DNA of 64,000 nucleotides from Sphagnum compactum (lineage: Eukaryota; Bryophyta; Sphagnopsida; Sphagnales), in contig OZ234498.1 of assembly GCA_965153455.1 (NCBI GenBank), positions 12,090,001-12,154,000 on the forward strand. Reading direction: 5' to 3'. This document shows positions 25,380 through 36,377 of this stretch, piece by piece. The notes beneath the pieces are model-generated. The model was not told the origin of the DNA and ran no database searches. It was given only the letters and a program-made list of their open reading frames with translations. How positions within the stretch are numbered: the first letter of the stretch is position 1; every line of letters begins with the position of its first letter. A program made the position numbers and the translations under genes.

Positions 25380-28330
25380 GCAGCAGGGTATACTTGAAAG
25401 CGTGGCAGAGTTGAAGGAACCCCAACAGCAAAGTTTAGCAGAAAGCTATGGTCAGTTGGCAAAATGTCTGCCTGTTTGTATCACTGCTACCTTCAGTAAC
25501 AAAGCTTTTTAGGCACATGAAATAAGATGTGTTTCTGACAAGAGTGGAGGAGTTTTCTTGGGTTTCCTTAAGGTGGTGTTCTTGGGGGCTGGGTCTTTCA
25601 GAGAAGTATGCAAATCAATGAGATTCTTAAGCTTGTCAATGGCTGGATCTTCACTTGAGGTATGGGCATGCTGGAGGGGGAGGAGGAGTAGGAGGATGAT
25701 GAGGATGATGTTGAGTGTGTCAAAAATACCAGAGCATCATCCCAGAGGGCCAGTATCGTTATGTTTGCTGAAGAAGCTGTTTTGGCAGGTGTCCAATCCA
25801 CAGGATTTACCATCTGTTGTATGCATCATTCAAGGAAGCTCCGAGGAAATCTGAGATGGGTCTACAGAAATTTTTGAATGGGGTGTCAAAATCGCAGTGA
25901 CCTTGCAGACTTCGTTGCAGGTGAGTGATTTTACACAATCTCTATTTAACTCATGCCAGCAAAATTTTCATATTCTGTGTTTCTTGTAGGAATCTTTGCA
26001 GACTGTTTCTCAATAGTGTAATGATCTGCATGATACAAGCTTGAGCAAGATTGTGGATCAAAGCCTTTAAGTGTGGTTGCACATCTACTCTCTCTCTCGA
26101 TTTTAGCTAAAGATTCTGAGACCACACAACCTGTGGTGCTCTGTGACAACTAGCACTCCAATGGGTGGAACCCTAGATGGAGCAATTCATGATACCCATG
26201 TGACAGTATGTCCTGACATACTGACTGGCCAATAGCGACATGCTGGATGATGCCACACCCATCTGGATGTAAGGCAGGTCTTTGGGGCAGCCTTCTAGGG
26301 TTTCTTCCATTCCTGTTGACATGCAGTGCCAACACACGCTTTGCTTAGGGTATAATCTGGAGGAGTTCTATGATCACATTTTAGTCTAGCTCTATAGAGT
26401 TTTATGTGTGCTTTTCTGTGGAAATTATGATGTATATTACTCTCCTGGTTTGTTTTAATCCATCTCTTTGTGCTTTTGTCCTACTTGGTTTGGTTGCTAT
26501 TATTTCTGCTAACTACAGTCTTCTAGAAATTGTGAAGCAATTATAACAGGTTTCACAAAGATTGAAATGTATTTAAATGAGTCTTTGTAAGCAGATCTTT
26601 CGATTCAAGAGTTTTAGTCTGAAACCCTAAGTCATGACGAGGGCTTAGGGTTTTCACCCAGGATCATAGGCAACAGCCAAACTTAGCATTGAGCTTGAGC
26701 ATCTGCATTGTCCCATTTCCAATACATGTCCGTGATTGGGTGATCTTTAAAGCCCAATTGGGTCTCATTTGTTTTTACCTGTTGTCTGGTTTTCTATGTT
26801 TATTCTTATTGTGCGTGTCTATTTTTTGTCCCCCCCTCTTCTTTTCTCTCTGTGTTTCCCCTTCTCTGTTGTTTTGCTATTAGTTGCTAGCCAGTATCAT
26901 AGCTGAGTCTTCCTGTTGTTTCTGGGCTTGCAACAGAAACTTGTTATGCAGGTTAGTTGTTACACTGGCCCATATGCACTGTAGGAGGGAGCTGATGAAG
27001 TCAGTGTGGAAGTCGTGATAGATATCATACATGTTATTGTTGCTGGTCCCTGAACAAGCCAGAGACTGTCACTGTTGTTCTTTCTTCCCAGTTCTGCAAG
27101 CCCTTATCTGGAAATCTTTCTTCGACTTAAAAGGAGAAGATTTATGCAAAGATTTCTGTTTGGTATTTTCTGTCTTTTGAAATCTTCAACAGGAGTATTT
27201 CAAGGGGTTCTTAATCCTTTATGGGGAGCTTTGGAAAGCCTACTTTTTCTTCAAAAGAACATGCTCTTAGAATTCTCCAGCTTGTTTCTCTTGTTGTTCA
27301 TTTTCCCTTGTTGGGTTCCTCTTGCTCTTTTTTCCTGGTTGTTTTATCTTTCTTCTTGGTTTCTTTGGTCATCACTTTCTTTCTGTTAGGTTGAATTGAG
27401 ATAGCCAGCATCATGGCTGCTTCTTCCCACTGCTTCTGGTCTTGTTGCAAAAACTGAGTACACTGGTTTGTTTCAGATAATTTTAGATCTTCATGAGTCA
27501 AATGGATTTTTTGCATGAGTATTGTCTCATGTTGTGCAGGGGACACATTTCATTATTTGACAGATTGGTTGGACCCATTGAATATCTTTGTCTCCAACAA
27601 ACTTTACAGGCTGACAACATGCCATGCCCAACATGATTCTTGAACCTTGACATAGAAGAGCAGCCTAGTGGAATATGGCACATTTCGTGGTGAAAGTAAG
27701 TGACCTAACCCTTGCAAGAACTGAGGTTGTAGAGGTTCTATATGTATCTGCTTCCCTCACCAGTACACAGGACAGTTTTTTTTTTCGGTTTCTGCCAAAT
27801 TCTGGTGTCGTGAGTGAACATTGTTTCTCAAATCAGAGAAAAGAAACAAATTCCAGTGGTGTATGCATCTTTTGCAAAGTCCTTGTCAATTAGAGTTTTG
27901 ACTTTTGTGAATAATAAGTTTGTGTTACTGATGGAAACACATGATCATGATGACTGGTCTTCAGATCACATCAATGCCACCACTGGGCAGCTGAGCTTCA
28001 AAAGGAGCAGAAGTGTACAATATATCACCCTGCAGATACAACATGTCTTGACAGGATGTTCATTGTTCACATTCTGTCACAGTACTGGTTTCTCAAGGAC
28101 AGGTAATTTGGTTATCCAGAATCTATGAGAAATAAGAGAGCTAACGATGCTCAGATTAATCCAGGCAGGATCCAGGGATCTCCCCTTGCTCTGTGGACTT
28201 ACATTGCACAGATGTGAAGAGAAAAGGTGGTCTTTTAAAGCTACAGGGTCCCAGTTCATCTATTGGCATGTCAACAAGACCAATTACTGCTCAGGTGCAG
28301 TGAAATGCCATGACATGCACACCAATTCCT
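25380..28330 (+). pseudogene. Decayed partial duplicate of the TTLL12 gene
   Basis: Segments in the same order and orientation resemble exons of the TTLL12 gene 17 kb upstream. 25380-25500 matches exon 4 (CAACAGCAAAGT shared), 25788-25921 matches exon 5 (ACCTTGCAG, and the donor is kept) and 26010-26280 matches exon 6 (ATGTGACAGTATGTCCTGAC versus ATGTGGCAGTATGTTCTGAC). 27610-27710 matches exon 12, 27940-28015 matches exon 13 (TCACATCAATGCC), and 28285-28330 matches exon 14 (GTGCAGTGAAATG). Exons 7-11 are not recognisable and frameshifts and stops are frequent. Intron traces mean it arose by DNA duplication, not by retroposition. Exon 1-3 equivalents were not found. Confidence 0.8.
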
Positions 28331-28859
28331 CCTGATGTTCTGGACTTGTTTCAGGTGGGCGTTCAATCGATGCTGCAATTCAATGATGCTTCAGATCATC
28401 ATCCTCCTCCAACAAAAGATGTCCTTGTGACTCATCTGACAATGACAATGATGATGGAAGGTTGTTTTCAACATGCGGGTGTGTAAGTAGAAACATATAT
28501 ATGCCTTTCCTTCACATGCATATCTCATCAGTTTGCTTGTTGCCTCTGCAGAGACTTCACATCCATGTAGGATTTGGGATACAATCATTTGCTTGAATTA
28601 GGAACCAATTTGTGGGTAACAGATGGGAGACCTGCTTGTACTCTTTAGGCCGCTTCTTTGATATAATTCATCTTAGCTTCAAATTGTGTGACCGTGTTAA
28701 CACAGCTTTTCCATGATTTCTTATCATTTTGTTTGAACTTGTGGTAAATGCAGATCATCTACGTGATGAGCCCACCTGTTTGATTTTGTCCCACCTTGAC
28801 AGTAAGCATTGATTTGTGTAGTATGTGGTGTCTATCTTGAAACTCTTTCAGACTTTGAA

Positions 28860-29680
28860 GTACCCATCATGAAAGATGATGGGTAGGACCTCAGACTTGA
28901 AAACTGCAACATCAGACCCTTCTATTGTGTGCAAAAACATCATGAAAGTTTGAAGATTTGAAGACGGTAAGATTGGAGCCTTCTCATACACAAAAAAATC
29001 ATGAAAGTTTTGAAGATTTGAAGTCTGTAAGATTAGATGCTTCTTTTGCACAAAGAAGTCATGAAAGTTTGAAGGTTTGAAGACAGTAAGATTAGACCTT
29101 CCTTTGGCGCGAAAAAATCATGAAAGTTTGAAGATTTGAAGTCTGTAGGATGAGATGCTTCTTTTGCACAAAGAAGTCATGAAAGATTGAAGATTTGAAG
29201 ACAGTAAGATTAGACCTTCCTTTGGCACGAAAAAATCATGAAAGTTTTGAAGATTTGAAGTCTGTAAGATGAGATGCTTCTTTTGCACAAAGAAGTCATG
29301 AAAGTTTGAAGATTTGAAGACAGTAAGATTAGACCTTCCTTTTGACACGAAAAAATCATGAAAGTTTGAAGATTTGAAGTCTGTAAGATGAGATGCTTCT
29401 TTTGCACAAAGAAGTCATGAAAGATTGAAGATTTGAAGACAGTAAGATTAGACCTTCCTTTGGCACAAGAAATCATGAAAATTTGAAGATTTTAAGACCC
29501 TGGGTTTACACCCGTCTTTTGTACAATAAATCATGAAAGTTTGAAGATTTGAAGACAGTAAGATTTTACCCTTCGATGGCACAACACAATCATGAAAGTT
29601 TGAAGATTTGAATATTGTAAGATTCAACCATTGTCTTGCACAAAAAAAAATCATAAAAGTTTGAAGATTGGAAGACTGGT
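28860..29680 (+). repeat. Tandem array of about 59-bp units, two alternating types
   Basis: About thirteen units start with CATGAAAGTTTGAAGATTTG and repeat every 58-61 bases (starts near 28941, 29000, 29060, 29119, 29178, 29237, 29297, 29357, 29416, 29474, 29532, 29591, 29652). In the centre they alternate between a type with AGACAGTAAGATTAGACC and one with GTCTGTAAGATGAGATGC, giving a 118-bp higher-order period. Edge units are more diverged. Minus-strand open frames across the array come from the repeat and are not taken as genes. Confidence 0.92.
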
Positions 29681-30839
29681 TAATAAGTAGGGCGGGGAAG
29701 AAGGCACTACTGTCGGGTAGTGAGCACTACCTTCCCTTGCATAGTAACCACCGAGGCACGATCGATGCTGAAGATCGCCTTACGCCCCCTCTCCCCTCGC
29801 CCAACTTAGGGCATTTACAGATAACATCCTTGCTCCAGGGGGACCGGAGCAAAGAAATTGTGCTGTGTAAAGCGCCCTCAAATTGCACTGCGCTCGTCTG
29901 CCAAGGTTGTTATGGTTTGGTGATGGCAGCTTCACTTAGCAAATCCATAAGGAAAGCTACTACTACTACTACTAGGCTACTACTACTACTACACAAACAA
30001 TTTATTTCAAAGACAAATCACCCTCCGATATATATATATAAAACACCACAAAGCCAAAAAGAAAGAAAAAGAAAAAAAAAGAAATAGCCACTATTAACTA
30101 GAAATAGCCACTATTAAATAGAAAGGTACTACAACACCACACACAATGAATGCTACATGATAGGAAATCATCCGTCCCCAACTATACACAAAATAAACAC
30201 AAATGATTGGAGGTTTTCACTTTCGTATTGCGTTTTTGTTGTTTTGGAAGAAGGGGGGATATAGGGTTTGGTGCGAAAAATAAAACCCTTCAAAGTTGCA
30301 CATATATATATATATGTTGTCCCCATAAGAAAGGTTACCTTCTTTTTTTGGGGTTAATGAAACCTAGTGAAGAGCCAAAAAAAGACAAAAGAGAAAGTAA
30401 GTAAAGAATTTTTTGACCTAAAAAAAAACCAGAACAACACAAGGAGCTTCAAAATTATTTCATACTTCCCTCCAAATTTGTTGTTGTCATAAGTTCAAAC
30501 AAACTCCGTCTAGAGTCAAAGCAAAGTGAATCATTTCTGTTTCTGCATTCAGAAGAATCCTTTGGGGACTACATTCTCTCTCTCTCTCTCTCTCTCATCA
30601 GTTTCTATATTACTTGTACATAACTTGTGTGTACTCAAAAGACAAAGAAAGTAGGTTTGGGCAAAGCTCCTCCTCTTCAGCAGCACAGCCAGCAGCTCTT
30701 TTTCAAATTGAAGTGCCCGGGTGCCCTTTTTGGATGTTAAAACTTTTATGAGATAATGATGGTAGTGGATGCAAACCTTTTTTTTTTTGGGCCTCCTCTC
30801 TTTCCCAAAAGATAACATTAGAGTTTAGAAACTCACTCT

Positions 30840-30870
<31 letters not shown>

Positions 30871-32300
30871 ATTAGTCTGGACTCTCACTCCCAAAACCTA
30901 ACATCAACATTTGGAAACTCACTTGTGATTGTTGGGTTTTGTTTCATGTGTTCTCTTTGTTGCCTCCAATTTCAAAGATGGTGGGGGGGGGGGGGGGGGG
31001 GGGGGGTTTGTGTAGTGTAAAAGCCCCTCAACCCGAGTTGGGGCACTCCTAAAATAAGGGGGTTAGGACACGGACATAGTCGAGTCCAGTCCTACAAATG
31101 TCTCTCATAAAGGAGAGAGTTCTTACTCTTGTCCATTAAGATTTGGATTGATCTTATGTTTATAATTAAACATAAGGTCCCTCATTTTATGCCTAATAAG
31201 TAGCCATAAGATCCATCATCTAAGGCCTATAAGTAGGCATGGTATATCTCTCACTCTTAACGTGTAGGTGTAAGATCCACCCTCTTTTCTAGTAGGAGAA
31301 TTTAGTGGATCTAATTGGAAGAAGTTCACAAGAATTTTTATAGCAAGCCCAAGTTGTGTAGTATTAAGTTAGTTATGTGACTCCCCCTTTTTTTTGTTCA
31401 ATACTTGCTCCTCCACTTAAAGGCTTGCTTTCTTTCCATTTGGGTTTTTGAATTAGAGTCATCTATTTGTTCCTTTCAAAACAAAACAAATCTCATCTTT
31501 TGGGTCATCATTATCAAACCGCTTTTGAGTCTTGAGTATTTGTTTGCCGTATTTTGCTTTTGTTTCAAGTTTCTTATATGGGACTATCCCTATTGATAAC
31601 TTGTTTAGGATTTTATTATTATTATTATTTTGGGTTGATGGTAAGAATTGTTGTTTGAAATTAGATTTGGGGAATTATCAACTTTTGCATTCAAATTTCT
31701 TATAAAAAGACAAATATATATATATATTTTTTATCAAATGTGTATTTGATGAACAGCCCCTTCAATATCTAGAGAGCTCTTTTGTGTGGTTATCATGCAT
31801 GCATCTAGGGTTTTGATTAGCACTAATCACAAAACTTAAGTAATTCATTAAAGCTTTCATTACCTTTTCTTTTAATGTTATTTACTAGGTACTTGGGGAT
31901 ATGGTTTTGCCCTAAATCTTTGTTGCCAAAAAAACCCATTGAAATGCATCACACTTTCATGGTAGCATAACCATAACCTTTTCTTTCATAATCAATAATT
32001 GAACTGAAGGCAAAATCTGTTATCAAGGGTAAGAAGTAATACTAAAAGTGGGACAATCCTCTTGATTTCCATTTCAAAATGTGATTAAGAATTTGATGCC
32101 TTGGTTTGTAACTTAGACAAAACCTTTTTTTTAAAAAAAATTTTTAAAAAAAAAACCCCTCAATCTCCCATCTTAAGTCCTTCCTCCTTCTAAAATAGAA
32201 AATAAGGAAAATAAGAGAAAAAAAAAGAAAAAAGAAAAAGGAAACTGTTCACAAAGCTAAAACAAATAACATTGTCAAACTCATTTCGGTTTAGGAACAA
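29681..32300. other. Intergenic region with microsatellites; unknown G+C-richer stretch at its start
   Basis: The first 280 bases (29680-29960) are G+C-richer and keep an open frame on the plus strand (29668-30087), but the product has no recognisable domain. A CTA trinucleotide run lies at 29957-29992, CT tracts at 30574-30597 and 30838-30870, and a 24-G run at 30983-31006. From about 31010 to 31400 there is a stretch with CCTATAAGTAGG that looks promoter- or LTR-like without clear ends. Confidence 0.45.
30983..31006 (+). repeat. Run of 24 G
   Basis: Twenty-four consecutive G residues. Such runs can fold as G-quadruplexes and are prone to sequencing and assembly error, so the true length is uncertain. 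Confidence 0.85.
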
Positions 32301-32339
32301 AAAAGTGTAGAAAAATAAAAGGGGGGGGTTGGAAACTTG

Positions 32340-32705
32340 GATGGATGAATGTGAGAAATGGGGCAGAATGAGACGGGCTGGTGGGCAGCTCGGGTCGGGT
32401 AGAGCGGGCAGGGAAGGGCACGCGGGGGAAGGCAGAAGGAAGGGAGGGAGCGAAGTGAGGAAGAGGGAGAGGCGCGCGCGAGCGGGGAGGAAGCGCGAGA
32501 GTGTGTGCGGGCGGATGCCGGGAGATTGTGCACGAGATCGCGCAAGCACGCGAGCAGGTGCAACAGCCAAAGACGCCATAGACGAGAATCTCAAGTGCGG
32601 TAAAGAAGGCGTGGGTGGAACAAGAGTGGTAGTGGTGGGTGGAGGGAACCGGAGTGGGGAGAGGGAGGGGGGGACGGGGAAAGCTCGGTGGTCCCTTCAG
32701 AGGTG
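32340..32705 (+). promoter_or_regulatory. GC-rich promoter and 5' leader of the ANP32-like gene
   Basis: Base composition jumps from very AT-rich to G-rich with many CG dinucleotides (GGCGCGCGCGAGCGGGG near 32470) just ahead of the start codon at 32706. This CpG-rich block directly precedes the ANP32-like gene and is its likely promoter and leader. No TATA box was assigned. Confidence 0.5.
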
Positions 32706-35242
32706 ATGGACGATGCTTGGGAGAGGGCCGTGGAGCAAGCGCGCGGGGAGGAGGATGCTACTGAAATTACTTCGCTGATGCTCGACGGAGCGCTCAAGTG
32801 CGCGCATGGCAAGTTGCCGCCTGCGGCTTTGTTCCAGGGCTTCACTCATTTGCGGCATCTGTCAATTGCAAACGTGGGACTGGCATCTCTGGCCGATTTT
32901 CCAAGACTGCCGCATTTGGAGCAGCTGGTTCTGAGCGATAATCGCATTGTTGGTGGTCTGGAGCACCTGGTGCAGGCTGGGTTGCAATCGCTGCGTGACC
33001 TTGATCTTTCCAACAATAAAATTCAGTTGCTGGAAGACTTGCAACCGCTGTCGCGCTTGAAACTGGAGTCGCTGGACTTGTATGAATGCCCTGTGACTCG
33101 CGTGCCTGATTATAGAGCCCGCGTTTTCGGCATGATGAAGTCTTTGCAGTACTTGGACAAAGTGGACGCCAACGACAATGAGCGGCCGGAGTCTGAGGAG
33201 GAAGAGGAAGAGGAAGAAGAGGAGGAGTCCGAAGACGAGGACGTCGATGACGCCAACGGCGACGGCGCGGAAGTGGACGGCGACGATGAGGAAGGGGTAA
33301 ACGTGAACTCCAAGGGAGTTGCTGTTCAGGACGAGGACGACGATGAAGGTGAGGAAGAAGAGGAGGAAGAGGAGGAGGAGGAGGAAGAAGAAAGAGACGA
33401 TGACGGAGAAGAAAACGACGAGTTAGACGAGGAGGAAGATGAAGGCGGTAGCTATCAAGAGGAAGCAGTTGCTGCCGCTCCTGGCAGCAGAAGGGCTTCT
33501 GCTGCGGTACCGAACAACAATGATCACGACTCCGACGATGAGGAGGTTGAAGACGAGGACGAAGACAATGTGGAGGTGCAGGACATCGAGGAAGAGAGTG
33601 AGGACGAAGAGGTAGGCGATGAAGACGACGACGAAGCCGTTGGCGAAGAAGAGGAGGAAGACGAAGAAGGTGAGAATGACAGACTTTTGTAACTGTCAAC
33701 CCTGGAAAAGAGAAACCCACCCGCCACGCTCTTGTTGTTTTCGGGAAGCTTTGTGCCGCGACTTGTCTAGTTTGTGCAGTGCAAAAACCTAAGGGTTCAG
33801 ACACCTTCTCTGCGGGTGTTGGTGCTGGTGCTGCAGCAGGCGTGCTGTCGTTTTTTTTTGTCTTTCTCTCTCTCAAATCGGCGGCTTGGGATTGTCTTGC
33901 AGAGCATCCAAGTGGCGCGCTTGTGAGCACAGAGGGCGAGCTTGATGTTCAAGAGAATGATGAGAACGAGGAAGACGAGAACGGCGAGCTTGGAGAAGAC
34001 GAAGACGACGACGCAGAAGATGAGGAGGTGGACAACGAGGGCGAAGATGATGATGATGAAGGGGAAGATGAGGTACGAGTGACTGACGACTGCTCAGTCG
34101 ATCCTCCAGCTTGTGATGTGCCTTGGTCGTTGTGGTTCTTCAGGGGCCAGTTGTTTCCCACTACTTTAGGCTGCTGCTGCTCTGGGGATTAAGCTAGCAT
34201 ACTGTTCTGCACTGCCCTTGGATGCAAGAACCATGCTGAGATCAGAAAATAGGCCAAAAGGCAGCCAGGGTTCAGTGCTCATCTTGACAGGTTTCATGTA
34301 GGGCTTCTGTCTTTGTGGCTTACTTCTCCAGCTTGTTGCAGCTAGAATGAGGGTACTATTGATGGTTTTGATTTGCTCTGTCAACCTTCAGTGCTTGCCG
34401 AACATCATGACCTGAGACTTCCCACTGCTTCTGGAAAATGTGATGGAAAGCTCCTGACACAGATTTGCCTGAAACCTTGGGCAGATTATTTTGTGCTTAT
34501 CTACACCCACTGTCAGTAGCTGAGGATGTCAGTGACTAGTCATGGCAGCTGGGCGCTGCTATTTGTGATGAAGGTGATGGTCTGACACCTTTTGAGCAAC
34601 TCTCATAAGGTTATGACTGCACTCATTGTCAGTTTCCTGTGAATAGCATTGTTGTGGAGATTCCTCTGCAATCTCATCTCATAGAGAGAGGTCCTCATAT
34701 TGGCTTGTTTCTTGGTGGCTTACTGTGGATTTTCTAGCAGTTGGAGTTTTGCCAAGCACTAGGGGGTAAAGTTAAGTTGCACTGCTTGTGTTCAGGTCTA
34801 TCATGTTTTCATGTACCAAATGTTCAGATCTAAGTAGAAGGTGTGGAGGTTTTTGTAGGTTGTTCCAAACAGTTATTTGTGATCTGATACGCAATTGACA
34901 GAGGCAGGAAAACCACAGTGTGGTTTTTAGTTGGTAATCATGTATGTTGTTGAGTGTTGTTTTTCTTTGTTAATGTTGCAGGAGGAGGAAGAGGAGTATG
35001 GCACAGAGTATCTGGTGCAACCGGTAGGCCAGCCAGAGGATGAGGATGAAGGAGCCAGTGACTTTGAACCAGGTGAAGGTGATGATGAGGAGGAGGACGA
35101 TGACCTTGAAGATGAAGGTGATGATGTTGTTGAGGAGGGTGTCAAGGAGCCAGTGGAGGGTGCCAAGGAACAAGTTTCATTGAAGCGCAAATGGAGTAGA
35201 GAGGACAATGAGGAGAAAGACAAGCAGCGCCTTAAGCGTTAG
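32706..35242 (+). CDS. ANP32-like acidic leucine-rich nuclear phosphoprotein, 3 exons
   Basis: Exons 32706-33669, 33903-34072 and 34982-35242 join in phase with GT-AG introns to give about 464 aa. Residues 1-155 form the LRR domain of the ANP32 family: LRHLSIANVGLASL, LEQLVLSDNRIVGG, LRDLDLSNNKI, then the cap YECPVTRVPDYRARVFG and LQYLDKVDANDNERPE. The rest is a very long Asp/Glu-rich tail ending in a basic patch (KRKWSREDNEEKDKQRLKR). ANP32 proteins are nuclear histone chaperones and phosphatase inhibitors that bind basic partners through the acidic tail. The ATG at 32706 (MDDAWERAVEQA) is chosen because homologues begin there and the upstream in-frame codons are not ATG. The tail is longer than in animal ANP32 (about 250 aa in total). 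The gene is convergent with SABRE. Confidence 0.9.
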
Positions 35243-35780
35243 CTGACCCCTTTTGGTAGAAACAGAAAAAGGGAGGGGCATGGTGTGCGCATGTCATGCA
35301 GTTTAAGTAGACAGTGGGGCATGGCAGCCATGCCTTTCATGGGGAAATAGAAGCAGCAGTGTGTAGTTATAGCTTTGTGATGGAGAGTTTTTGTGGTTAG
35401 GTCTGAGGGTCCAGAAGGTATGGTATTTGCAGGTGGCAGTGGGCTCATAAAATCTGATTCTTTGTAACAACTGTAAAATTTACAACTTTGCCATGCCCAC
35501 ATCAACTTACCTTGTCTCTCTAATTGCAGCAGTTTGTTCAGTCAGAGATATCAGTGTGAAAAGTTTGTACTTATCAGAGCACACTTATTTTCTTTGTTCT
35601 GCTGTATCCATCATGTGTCCTCTTGTCTCTTCTTTATCCCAAATATTGGATGTCCATGTGTTATGGCCTTATTATCTTAATAAGAGTGTGCTGATGTTCT
35701 ATTGTTTGATGGCAACAAGGAAACTTCTTTTGCTTGGAATTTTTAGACTTCGATGTGACTCATGGGTTTTGTCATTGCAT

Positions 35781-35922
35781 GATGAGGACGAGGATGATGA
35801 TGATGAATATGAAGATGAAGGTGATGACGTTGAGGAGGGTGTCAAGGAAGCAGTTTCAATCAAGTCCAACATGGAGTAGAGAGGACAATGAGGAGAAAGA
35901 GGGGCAGCTCCTCAAGCATGAA
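35781..35922 (+). pseudogene. Broken duplicate of the last ANP32 exon
   Basis: This stretch repeats the last exon (35090-35230): GATGAAGGTGATGACGTTGA, GAGGGTGTCAAGGA and AGAGAGGACAATGAGGAGAA are shared. It lacks about 21 bases in the middle and has changes that end the frame early (ATGGAGTAG). It lies about 540 bases after the real stop codon, in the probable 3' flank. It could be read as an alternative 3' exon, but the loss of frame argues for a relic. Confidence 0.8.
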
Positions 35923-36377
35923 GACAAACAGACTGGTTCTACAACTGCTAAGTTTCTTCACCTTAATCTGATTTAAGAGTGCAAGTTGTCATATTGCAAA
36001 GAAATGTAAGAGTGTTTGTCTGAGATTTCTGAGTGTGTGCAAATTTCAGTGAGAGAGGTTTCCACCTAAGATGTGTGTTGTCCTGAAAACATTGTAGGCA
36101 GAAACAGATCTTGCAGTCCCTTCATTAAGAGAAGAAGTTTGCAAATTCTTTTTTCCATTATGAAAGAAAAAGATACAACTCAAGTTCTATTTTCAACACT
36201 CCCTGTAGTAAATGATTCATCAGAAAGTTCTCCATCGCTCAGTGTTGGTGAATGCAGGCATGTCACACGCTCTCTTGAATCATCTGCTCCAATCTCCCTC
36301 CCACATCAAATGGTCCATTTTAGTGCTATGACACGTGTCTCCAAATGCATGCAAAGTTAGAATCAACAATCGTGTCC

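Noticed and set aside
28848-29654. Several minus-strand open frames with repeated LQIFK and SNLQTFM
   Set aside because: They are produced by the 59-bp tandem array; no start context, no family similarity.
28860-29680. CRISPR-like array
   Set aside because: The units are contiguous satellite copies without unique spacers, in a plant nuclear genome.
29668-30087. 139-codon open frame as a gene
   Set aside because: The product ends in Thr/Leu runs from a CTA microsatellite and Lys runs from poly-A; no domain. The G+C-rich first part is noted instead as unexplained.
30549-30894. Minus-strand frames rich in RERERE
   Set aside because: They are translations of the CT microsatellites, not genes.
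32842-33930. 362-codon open frame on the minus strand
   Set aside because: It is antisense to the ANP32 acidic tail. GAG/GAC/GAT repeats leave the opposite strand open and give a Ser/Pro/Leu-rich product with no domain.
35493-35976. Second ANP32-like gene
   Set aside because: Only a copy of the last exon is present, with a deletion and early stop.
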